Below are positions 1 through 4,882 of a DNA stretch of 16,573 nucleotides, piece after piece (the first letter of the stretch is position 1; every line of letters begins with the position of its first letter). The position numbers were made by a program, and so were the translations under genes. Source of the DNA: Deltaproteobacteria bacterium (GTDB taxonomy: Bacteria > Desulfobacterota > GWC2-55-46 > UBA9637); assembly GCA_016234985.1 (NCBI GenBank), contig JACRNK010000177.1:1-16573 (forward strand). Direction: 5' to 3'. Under the pieces are notes generated by a model, which saw only the letters and a list, made by a program, of their open reading frames with translations, did not search any database and was not told the origin of the DNA.

Positions 1-182
1 AAACCGAGTATTACCATGGTTTCAGGAATAGCCATAAAGATAATTATTGTGCCTGTTAATTCAGGCTTTTCCGCCACAGCCCCGGCTCCGGCAGAGCCTA
101 TCTTGCTCTGCGCCCATGCGGTTGCCAGCGCAGGGATTGCTATGGCTACGGCAGCAGCCAATGCGATAAGACCTTTTTCCAT
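1..182 (-). CDS. ntpK: A/V-type ATP synthase subunit K (c-ring proteolipid), partial
   Basis: Membrane rotor subunit of an archaeal/vacuolar-type ATPase that carries H+ or Na+ through the membrane sector. The visible N-terminal 60 residues start MEKGLIALAAAVAIAIPALA, a first hydrophobic helix. A small polar loop with Gly/Ala and AEKPEL follows, then the start of a second helix containing AIPETMVILG. The Glu of the PET motif is the expected ion-binding carboxylate. The start ATG (182-180) has an excellent AGGAGGTG ribosome binding site five bases upstream. It lies downstream of subunit I on the same strand, the usual order in these operons. The gene is cut by the left window edge, so it cannot be told whether it encodes one hairpin or a duplicated form. 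Confidence 0.9.
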   Translation of the reverse strand, partial: MEKGLIALAAAVAIAIPALATAWAQSKIGSAGAGAVAEKPELTGTIIIFMAIPETMVILG

Positions 183-205
183 AAAACACCTCCTGTTTGA
201 AATAC

Positions 206-249
206 AATTATGAATTAAGAATTAGGAGTTAAATTTGTAATTCATAATT
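206..249. repeat. AT-rich inverted repeat between ATPase subunits I and K
   Basis: AATTATGAATTA (206-217) and TAATTCATAATT (238-249) are exact 12-bp inverted copies around a 20-base loop. More AATTC-type near-repeats follow up to 265. It fills most of the 86-bp gap between the subunit I stop and the subunit K start. In the minus-strand transcript it would form a hairpin just before the strong subunit K ribosome binding site. No function is proven; an mRNA-processing or expression-tuning role is only an inference. Confidence 0.6.
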
Positions 250-268
250 CGCAATTCGTAATTGATTT

Positions 269-2161
269 TTATTTTCCTGTCTTCTTAAACGGTTCATATC
301 TTCTTCCGCCTGTCTCGTAAAACTTGCTGAAAAATTCCACATAATGAAGCCTCAGCGAATGCATGGTCGGGCCGAGGATGCCGAGAAATATGTTTATGGT
401 GTGGATTATTCCTGCGATAAGAATTCCGAGGATTACATTGCCTGCCAATCCGCCTAATTTATTCGCCACAATGGCCAATACGACAGACGCGGTTCCTATA
501 GCCATGATACGCGCATATGAAAGGATATTGCCGAGCGCCTTTATCACCTCCAACGGCCCGATGATACCTTCAAGCAGTATGAGGATAACCAAAGCCGCTG
601 TCATAACCACTGCGCCTGGAGTCATTAAACCCTTGGGCAGATATTCCGCCAGAACTGCAAGTATAATAAGAAAGGCAAGCATCAATATTAATGCAGATGC
701 CTTTGCCGCAGCCTGTCTGGCCTTGCCCCTGTGGATATAATTTGTTATTGCAAGCAAAAATCCAAGGATTACATGGCCCAGACCTATTCCGATTGCCAGC
801 GTCAAAAATACCTTCAATGCCTTTATTCTGTCAAAGATTATAGGATGTAAAATGCCGAGCCTTTCTCCCAGATCGCCGAAAAACTCCCCAAAGAGCGCGC
901 CAAAAACGATTGCAAAAACGCTGGATATTGTAAAAACAGAGGCGAGATTAGCGATAAAATCCCGCTCCTTAAACCTCTTTTTCATATAAATACTGACAAT
1001 GAAAAGTATGCTGCCATATCCGATATCGCCCAGCATAAGGCCGAAAAAAGTCGGAAAGAACAGCGCAAGATACGGCGTCGGGTCTATTGAGCCGTATTTA
1101 GGCGGCGGCAAGATATTGATAAATATTTCAAACGGCCTTAAAAATTTCGGATTCTTTATACAAACAGGTATCAAATCCACCTCGTCTTCTCTTACTCCAA
1201 TCTCCCGAACCATAACCTTGTCCCCGAATTTCTCTCTAACAGCATTGGAAAGGACATTGTATTCATCCTTTGGAATCCATCCCGCAATAATAAACGCAAA
1301 CCTCGTATGGCCGCAGTATGCAAGAACTTTGAACTCATCAAGGGTGTCCCGCAATAGTTCCATGAGGCTTTCAAGTTTTACATACCACTCCTCTGATAAC
1401 TCCTTGAATTTATTGTCAATATCTCTTATGAGAAGCGGTATGTCTTCTCTCCTTCTTAGCATGTTCTTAAGCGCATCAAAGAGCGTCATGTCAACATATC
1501 TGTGCGGGAGTTTTATCTCTGATATGGCCTCTGTGGAGATGAGCGCCTTTACCCTTATATCATATTGCCGCGGATAGGCAATAACGATGCCGATTATATC
1601 TTTATCTATATCCTTCACAAAGAACTGATACCTTGTTTCTGTGATGCGGTTTATCTCATTTTCAAGCAAAGGTATAATATCTTCTTTGACCCGCTCAATT
1701 GTAATGCCGATTGTCTCAAAATTATTGAGCCCCTTTAATTTCGCCACAAGCGGCGCAATGCCTTTTAATATCTTTTCATACCGCGCAATAGATGAAATCT
1801 CCTCTGTAAGCTCCGCCTTTTCAGCATGGAGCCCCCTGACCTCTTTTTCCAATCCATTCACTTCATGCATAAAGGCGTCGGATGTAATGTCGGCGATTAC
1901 GAAGCCGTCTCCTCTTTCAATCCCGGATGGAGGCAGAAGGAGATATATCCCCTTCAATCTGCCCGCTATCCTCTCAAGCCTTTCCTTAAGCAAAGCCTTG
2001 TCTTTCTCAACAGGCATCCTCCTCATATACGAATCTTCAAATACAATCCTTGCTGGTATGCTCTCTATATGAACAATGCCAAGGTTATGAAGCGTCCTGA
2101 TTACTTCATCCAGCATCCCTTTTGAGCCGATAAGCTGCACCTTGCTCATTGCCTTTATCAT
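269..2161 (-). CDS. ntpI: A/V-type ATP synthase subunit I (subunit a equivalent)
   Basis: Membrane stator subunit that forms the ion half-channels against the K ring and links to the peripheral stalk. The product is 630 residues, normal for the family. Residues 1-350 are a soluble, largely helical cytoplasmic half, with coiled-coil-like stretches near 100-135 and 245-275. From about 362 on it is membrane-embedded. It carries the family motifs FFGLMLGDIGYG (372-383) and GNILSYARIMAIG (544-556), in which Arg551 is the expected essential arginine facing the rotor carboxylate. The C-terminal FFSKFYETGGRRYEPF (610-625) is also typical. The ATG at 2161 overlaps the TGA of the upstream gene (ATGA), which indicates translational coupling. 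An internal Met at residue 5 (MSKVQL) is an alternative start. Confidence 0.95.
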   Translation of the reverse strand: MIKAMSKVQLIGSKGMLDEVIRTLHNLGIVHIESIPARIVFEDSYMRRMPVEKDKALLKERLERIAGRLKGIYLLLPPSGIERGDGFVIADITSDAFMHEVNGLEKEVRGLHAEKAELTEEISSIARYEKILKGIAPLVAKLKGLNNFETIGITIERVKEDIIPLLENEINRITETRYQFFVKDIDKDIIGIVIAYPRQYDIRVKALISTEAISEIKLPHRYVDMTLFDALKNMLRRREDIPLLIRDIDNKFKELSEEWYVKLESLMELLRDTLDEFKVLAYCGHTRFAFIIAGWIPKDEYNVLSNAVREKFGDKVMVREIGVREDEVDLIPVCIKNPKFLRPFEIFINILPPPKYGSIDPTPYLALFFPTFFGLMLGDIGYGSILFIVSIYMKKRFKERDFIANLASVFTISSVFAIVFGALFGEFFGDLGERLGILHPIIFDRIKALKVFLTLAIGIGLGHVILGFLLAITNYIHRGKARQAAAKASALILMLAFLIILAVLAEYLPKGLMTPGAVVMTAALVILILLEGIIGPLEVIKALGNILSYARIMAIGTASVVLAIVANKLGGLAGNVILGILIAGIIHTINIFLGILGPTMHSLRLHYVEFFSKFYETGGRRYEPFKKTGK

Positions 2162-2481
2162 TTATATCCCTCTATTACATAACGCACCGCCATCTCAACA
2201 GCCTTTCCTTCTCTCTCCTCTGCCAGCTTGTTTAAGTCCTGAGCCTTTTTTAAGGCATCTTGCTTTATAGCCAGAACCTCCTTCTCTATCTTTTCCATCT
2301 CCAGCTTTTTATATTCCTTCAGCATAGCATCCAGCTCTTTAGACATGGCCAGCCTCATCTCTTCAGCCCTGCGAAACGCATCTTTCTTAATATGCGCGGC
2401 CTTTTCCCTTGCCTCATTTAAAAGATTATCAAGCTCCTCTTCCTTTTGTTTCAAGGATTCTATAACATCAAACTCATTCAC
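2158..2481 (-). CDS. A/V-type ATPase peripheral-stalk subunit H/F-like coiled coil
   Basis: A 107-residue protein made almost entirely of charged heptad-like helix (KQKEEELDNLLNEAREKA and so on), without membrane segments. This is the pattern of the peripheral-stalk coiled-coil subunit (AhaH/NtpF, subunit G-like) that pairs with subunit E and binds the soluble half of subunit I. Position directly before subunit I supports this. I choose the GTG at 2481-2479 because GGAGGT lies 8 bases upstream. The longer reading from an ATG at 2505 adds eight residues (MLEWRSNG) encoded by a palindromic repeat, and its ATG abuts an AGGAG with no spacer. The gene ends in a 4-bp ATGA overlap with subunit I. 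Sequence alone does not distinguish H, F or G naming. Confidence 0.8.
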   Translation of the reverse strand: MNEFDVIESLKQKEEELDNLLNEAREKAAHIKKDAFRRAEEMRLAMSKELDAMLKEYKKLEMEKIEKEVLAIKQDALKKAQDLNKLAEEREGKAVEMAVRYVIEGYK

Positions 2482-2584
2482 CCCGTTAGACCTCCACTCC
2501 AACATCTCCTATTTTTACCATAAACCCCGTTACGCGCCAGATTTTGAAGAATGTGGCTTTCTCTGTGATAGGTCTAACGGGGTT
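2479..2584. repeat. Palindromic intergenic repeat with three ACCCCGTTA cores
   Basis: Outer arms ACCCCGTTAGACCT (2480-2493) and its exact reverse complement AGGTCTAACGGGGT (2570-2583) bracket 76 bases. A third, direct-orientation core, AACCCCGTTA, lies at 2523-2532. The element fills the gap between yacG and the ATPase H/F-like gene. One arm contains the yacG stop codon (TAG, 2576-2574). The other arm contains the GGAGGT ribosome binding site of the next gene and abuts its GTG. It looks like a mobile or dispersed palindromic unit, but no other copy occurs in this window. Confidence 0.75.
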
Positions 2585-2765
2585 CATGCTCTTTGCCCTC
2601 TTCTCTATCTTCTTCCCCTTCCTCGGCTTCCACAGAATATTTCCCATCCGCCCATTTGCCCAAATCAATAAGACTGCATCTTTCCGAACAGAACGGCCTG
2701 AAAGCATTGCCTTCCCATACAGTCTCTTTTTTGCATACAGGGCATTTGATATTTTTCTCTGTCAT
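2574..2765 (-). CDS. yacG: DNA gyrase inhibitor-type zinc protein YacG
   Basis: A 63-residue protein with the YacG signature. It has a CPVC zinc knuckle (Cys8, Cys11), then FRPFCSERC (Cys26, Cys30), then the diagnostic [15 protein letters not shown], and an acidic tail. In Enterobacteria YacG binds the GyrB C-terminal region and inhibits gyrase; here the role is inferred from the family. The frame stays open upstream to 3026, but a strong promoter at 2830-2858 and a leader hairpin place transcription start near 2822. I therefore take the ATG at 2765 and not the ATG at 2792, which lies in the hairpin stem. No strong ribosome binding site precedes it. It is the first gene of the ATPase transcription unit, and its last codons and stop lie inside the palindromic repeat. 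Confidence 0.88.
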   Translation of the reverse strand: MTEKNIKCPVCKKETVWEGNAFRPFCSERCSLIDLGKWADGKYSVEAEEGEEDREEGKEHEPR

Positions 2766-2788
2766 TTGTTTAAAAGAAACGCCTCTTC

Positions 2789-2807
2789 TCATGCAATTTG
2801 AGCATGA
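2789..2807 (-). promoter_or_regulatory. Leader hairpin upstream of yacG
   Basis: TCATGC and GCATGA pair around a 7-base loop, between the mapped promoter and the yacG start. It lies in the predicted 5' leader (about 55 bases). It occludes an alternative in-frame ATG at 2792. Role unknown. Confidence 0.4.
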
Positions 2808-2829
2808 AACGTTTAAGGACTTCCCTATC

Positions 2830-2858
2830 AGTATATTTGTGATGGCTTCATATGTCAA
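2830..2858 (-). promoter_or_regulatory. Sigma-70 type promoter for yacG and the A/V-ATPase operon
   Basis: On the minus strand there is a perfect TTGACA (2858-2853), a 17-base spacer and TATACT (2835-2830). This matches a housekeeping promoter at 11 of 12 positions. It reads toward yacG and the ATPase genes with no intervening terminator visible. Confidence 0.8.
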
Positions 2859-2916
2859 TATAAACAGGCTATTTGCTTGATTTGCGCCATGCTTTTTGCT
2901 TAAATGGAGAAAATTT

Positions 2917-2923
2917 GTTAAAT
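2917..2923 (+). other. Possible left-boundary recombination core GTTAAAT
   Basis: GTTAAAT fits the integron core consensus GTTRRRY and lies 26 bases before the first cassette gene, which is where a cassette junction would be expected. Seven-base matches are common by chance, and no attI or folded attC is seen around it. This is therefore only a candidate boundary. Confidence 0.25.
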
Positions 2924-2948
2924 ATATTGTTATCTGCAAGGAGGACGC

Positions 2949-3500
2949 ATGATGCGAAATCAATTCCTCACATTTACGGTCATAATGATGCTTGCGGGCA
3001 ATGTTCACGCCGGGCAAACGACGCAATCCGGTATTTGGCTTGCTTCGTCCTCAATGACAGAAATAAAATTACCGACTGCTGGAGACATAACATCCCTTCA
3101 ACTCGATTTTGAATATCCAACAAATATATTTCTCAAAGCCTTCGCAATGGATTTTAATGGTGATGGTGTTTCAGACTATATAGTCGAAGCGTATCAAAGC
3201 CTATGCGGTACAGGTGGCTGTTCTTATGCCATGGTGGACGGAAAATTAAACAAACGAATTGGTGACTTCTTTGGGTCGCCTATCCTTGTCTTGGATCAAA
3301 AGATCAACGGTTATCCCATTATCCAATCTTATGCGCACCTTAACGCCGACAGCGGCAACTTCGTAACGTACGTATTCGATGGAAAGAAATATCAGATCGT
3401 GGCGAATACCTTTGTTGAAGGTAAGTCGCTTGAGGTGTTGTTTAAAAAGCTATCTGCCTTCAGAAAAGTCAGCGCATCAACCCCGAAAGCAGGCAGCTAA
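2949..3500 (+). CDS. Exported protein of unknown function, integron cassette cargo
   Basis: A 183-residue protein with an N-terminal signal peptide ([21 protein letters not shown], cleavage likely after HA at 22). The mature part has one calcium-loop-like motif, DFNGDGVSD (about 88-96), of the kind found in FG-GAP/VCBS and dockerin-type loops. CGTGGC follows, which could form a disulphide, and then beta-rich sequence ([18 protein letters not shown]). I do not recognise the family. An AAGGAGG ribosome binding site (2938-2944) precedes two adjacent ATGs (2949 and 2952); either may be used, and 2952 is spaced better. The stop codon TAA lies inside the R'' box of the attC site that follows, as is usual in gene cassettes. 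The gene opposes its minus-strand neighbours yacG and prfB. Confidence 0.75.
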   Translation: MMRNQFLTFTVIMMLAGNVHAGQTTQSGIWLASSSMTEIKLPTAGDITSLQLDFEYPTNIFLKAFAMDFNGDGVSDYIVEAYQSLCGTGGCSYAMVDGKLNKRIGDFFGSPILVLDQKINGYPIIQSYAHLNADSGNFVTYVFDGKKYQIVANTFVEGKSLEVLFKKLSAFRKVSASTPKAGS

Positions 3501-3581
3501 CTATGTTTTAAACCGGAAGCGGTGAGACGGAGCACCGTTTCCTATTGCCTCTTGGCCCGCGCCAGTTAAAACGGCGTTAGC
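3496..3581 (+). other. attC recombination site of an integron gene cassette
   Basis: The 86-bp site begins GCTAAC (R'', 3496-3501) and ends with its exact inverse GTTAGC (R', 3576-3581). Inside are 3-base unpaired spacers (TAT, 3502-3504; GGC, 3573-3575). The L'' box GTTTTAAACCGG (3505-3516) pairs with the L' box CCAGTTAAAAC (3562-3572), apart from one extrahelical base (A3512) and one mismatch. A variable central region follows, with its own small hairpin (CGGTG/CACCG, 3520-3537). R box, spacer, L box with an extrahelical base and a variable loop is the full architecture that integron integrases read in folded single strands. Strand exchange would occur at G3576/T3577. Confidence 0.8.
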
Positions 3582-3661
3582 GGGAAAACATAGCGATACC
3601 CAAACCTTTATTGATTTTCTCACTATCTTTTGATAATCTCCTAAACACAGGAGGAAATGTA

Positions 3662-3850
3662 ATGACGACGTTATTAGAAAAAGAACAGGCCCACAAACTT
3701 ATTGACAGGATGCCCGCAAACGCTACATGGGACGACCTCATGCATGAAATCTATGTGCGGGAGGTAATAGAGCGTGGGTTAGCGGACAGCGTGGCTGGCA
3801 GAACAAAGGACGTAAAAGAAGTCCGTGCGAAGTACGGCCTTCCAGAATGA
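3662..3850 (+). CDS. Antitoxin of a type II toxin-antitoxin pair (partner of ParE-like toxin)
   Basis: A 62-residue, charged, mostly helical protein (MTTLLEKEQAHKLIDRMPAN...TWDDLMHEIYVREVIERGLAD...). Proteins of this size and pattern with TWDDLMxxIYVR are commonly encoded before RelE/ParE toxins, and its ATGA overlap with the next gene supports the role. The start ATG at 3662 has AGGAGG (3650-3655) six bases upstream. A longer in-frame start at 3611 lacks a ribosome binding site. No clear DNA-binding fold can be named from sequence; it could be ParD-like or a RelB-like short antitoxin. A weak TTGATT/GATAAT pair with a short 15-base spacer (3611-3637) may be its promoter. Confidence 0.75.
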   Translation: MTTLLEKEQAHKLIDRMPANATWDDLMHEIYVREVIERGLADSVAGRTKDVKEVRAKYGLPE

Positions 3851-4128
3851 AAGTCCACTGGACAGACACGGCAGAAGACCACCTCGACGCTATTTACGCC
3901 TTCATTGCAAAAGACTCTCCAGAGTATGCTCTTAGAATGGTTGACCGTCTTACCAGACGATCCCGGCAGATTGCTGACTTTCCTCTATCCGGCCGCAAGG
4001 TGCCGGAATACGAAATGGAGCAGATTCGAGAGGTCATTGAAGGGCCATACCGAATCATCTATCATATCAAACCAGACCAAATTGATGTTTTAGCCGTTAT
4101 TCACGGCTCTCAAGATATACTTCACTAA
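3847..4128 (+). CDS. parE: ParE/RelE-superfamily toxin
   Basis: A 93-residue protein starting MKVHWTDTAEDHLDAIYAFI, the typical ParE beginning (W-T..A..dL..I..yI). It continues with SPEYALRMVDRL, the FPLSGRKVPEY segment and REVIEGPYRIIYHI, ending DVLAVIHGSQD. These match the conserved core of ParE/RelE-fold toxins, in which the Arg and the final I-H-G/R turn are typical. ParE members poison DNA gyrase, while RelE members cleave mRNA at the ribosome. The sequence looks more ParE-like, but the target is an inference. The ATG overlaps the antitoxin stop (ATGA), so the pair is translationally coupled. The position inside a cassette cluster fits an array-stabilising addiction module. Confidence 0.88.
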   Translation: MKVHWTDTAEDHLDAIYAFIAKDSPEYALRMVDRLTRRSRQIADFPLSGRKVPEYEMEQIREVIEGPYRIIYHIKPDQIDVLAVIHGSQDILH

Positions 4129-4146
4129 AGGTAGAAATACCCCTGA

Positions 4147-4201
4147 TTCTAACGAGCCACTCCATGCGTCTTGCAAAGGACTTCAAGCCGCAACGTTAAA
4201 C
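4147..4201 (+). other. Degenerate attC-like site after the first toxin-antitoxin pair
   Basis: TTCTAAC (4147-4153, near RYYYAAC) and GTTAAAC (4195-4201, exact GTTRRRY) lie 55 bp apart, a normal minimal attC length. The 16 bases from 4149 match the site after the second pair (from 4845) at 14 positions (CTAACrAGCCrCTCCA). However, the L boxes hardly pair when the site is folded. It is either decayed or a hybrid of two half-sites, so the call is tentative. Confidence 0.45.
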
Positions 4202-4249
4202 ATAATCTCATCCCAACACAACCCCTTGCCGTTCAGACGCTTTCTGCAA

Positions 4250-4296
4250 TTGACTCCTACCCATAGAACTGGTATGCTTCGATTTAGCTGATACCA
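4250..4296 (+). promoter_or_regulatory. Promoter and likely operator of the second toxin-antitoxin pair
   Basis: TTGACT (4250-4255), a 17-base spacer and TATGCT (4273-4278) make a fair sigma-70 promoter. An inverted repeat, TGGTAT (4270-4275) and ATACCA (4291-4296), overlaps the -10 and the predicted start point. That is where an autoregulating antitoxin or toxin-antitoxin complex would bind. Operator function is inferred. Confidence 0.5.
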
Positions 4297-4321
4297 ATAG
4301 AATATGGAGGTCTGGCCTTAT

Positions 4322-4546
4322 ATGACAACTGCAACTCAAACAATTCTCAAAGAGGCCCTTCGCCTTAAACCTGTGGAGCGGGCTAAACTAATAGACGAAC
4401 TTTTTCATAGCTTTGACAAAAGCCATGATGAACGGATTAATGCCCTATGGGCCGCTGAATCGGAATCGAGAATAGATGCATTCGATGCCGGACAGCTTGA
4501 GGCAGATTCTGCTGAAGCCGTATTCGAGCGTATAAACAAACGATGA
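4322..4546 (+). CDS. Antitoxin, putative addiction module component (TIGR02574 type)
   Basis: A 74-residue protein. It opens MTTATQTILKEALRLKPVER, continues AKLIDELFHSFDK, has the central INALWAAESESRIDAFDAG, and ends in an acidic AEAVFERINKR region. This is the recognisable pattern of the Unstab_antitox/TIGR02574 addiction-module family, found next to RelE/ParE toxins. The ATG at 4322 is chosen because GGAGG (4306-4310) precedes it by 11 bases. The in-frame ATG at 4304 lies upstream of that ribosome binding site. The gene ends in an ATGA overlap with the toxin. It probably represses its own promoter together with the toxin through the inverted repeat at 4270-4296. Confidence 0.88.
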   Translation: MTTATQTILKEALRLKPVERAKLIDELFHSFDKSHDERINALWAAESESRIDAFDAGQLEADSAEAVFERINKR

Positions 4547-4848
4547 AAATCCGTGTTATCTCCTGCGCTGAGCAAGAATTCGCAGAGGCTGTTGACTACT
4601 ATAACGAGCAGTGTCCCGGCCTTGGCTACGAATTTGCAGCAGAGGTTAATAACACATTTGACCGTATTAAATCCTTTCCCGACGCATGGCCCCTTATATC
4701 AAGCCGTTCCAGACGATGTATTACCAATAGATTCCCTTACGGGGTTTTGTATCAAGCCCGGAGAGACTTTATCCTTGTCACTGCAATAATGCACTTAAAG
4801 CGCGACCCGAAAAAATGGCAGGAAAGAATAAAGAAAACCACCGGCTAA
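4543..4848 (+). CDS. RelE/ParE-superfamily toxin
   Basis: A 101-residue protein opening MKIRVISCAEQEFAEAVDYY, with the helix-turn NEQCPGLGYEFAAEVNNTFDRI. It then has FPDAWPLISSRSRRCITNRFPYGVLYQ (shown here for position 48-74 as FPDAWP...FPYGVLYQ), followed by VTAIMHLKRDPKKW. The FPYGVLY segment and the late H-x-KRxPxxW motif mark the ParE/RelE-like toxins paired with TIGR02574 antitoxins. It is different from the first toxin in the window, so the two pairs are not a recent duplication. The stop codon TAA (4846-4848) lies inside a GGCTAAC box that looks like the start of an attC site, as in the first cassette. Confidence 0.88.
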   Translation: MKIRVISCAEQEFAEAVDYYNEQCPGLGYEFAAEVNNTFDRIKSFPDAWPLISSRSRRCITNRFPYGVLYQARRDFILVTAIMHLKRDPKKWQERIKKTTG

Positions 4849-4880
4849 CAAGCCGCTCCACATTGACGCTTTCTGTTGAC
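4843..4880 (+). other. Truncated attC-like half-site at the right end of the cassette cluster
   Basis: GGCTAAC (4843-4849) overlaps the toxin stop codon. The following AAGCCGCTCCA resembles the spacer and L'' box of many attC sites and matches the site at 4149 closely. No pairing 3' half follows: prfB coding sequence begins at 4883. CGGCT/AGCCG (4842-4855) can also form a short hairpin followed on the minus strand by a T-rich run. It might therefore act as a weak prfB terminator. Confidence 0.45.
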
Positions 4881-4882
4881 CT

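Noticed and set aside
999..2125. Long plus-strand open frames opposite subunit I (for example 999-1577 and 1641-2072).
   Set aside because: They are antisense shadows of a well-conserved gene, with Ser-rich, non-protein-like composition and no ribosome binding sites.
2486..2707. Minus-strand 73-residue open frame ending in MNPVRP...KIGDVGVEV.
   Set aside because: It overlaps yacG out of frame, and its C-terminal half is just the translation of the palindromic repeat. Similar peptides may be annotated elsewhere as small hypothetical proteins for the same reason.
2766..3026. N-terminal extension of yacG to an upstream start in an open minus-strand frame (150 residues in total).
   Set aside because: The near-perfect promoter at 2830-2858 lies inside it, the extra residues do not belong to the YacG family, and the extension overlaps the plus-strand cassette gene and its ribosome binding site.
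4147..4201. Treating the site after the first toxin as a complete, active attC.
   Set aside because: The outer boxes and length fit, but the L boxes barely pair when folded, so only an attC-like, probably decayed site is claimed.
4304..4321. Earlier start of the second antitoxin at 4304.
   Set aside because: The GGAGG ribosome binding site lies inside this extension, and family members begin with MTT...-type sequence at 4322.
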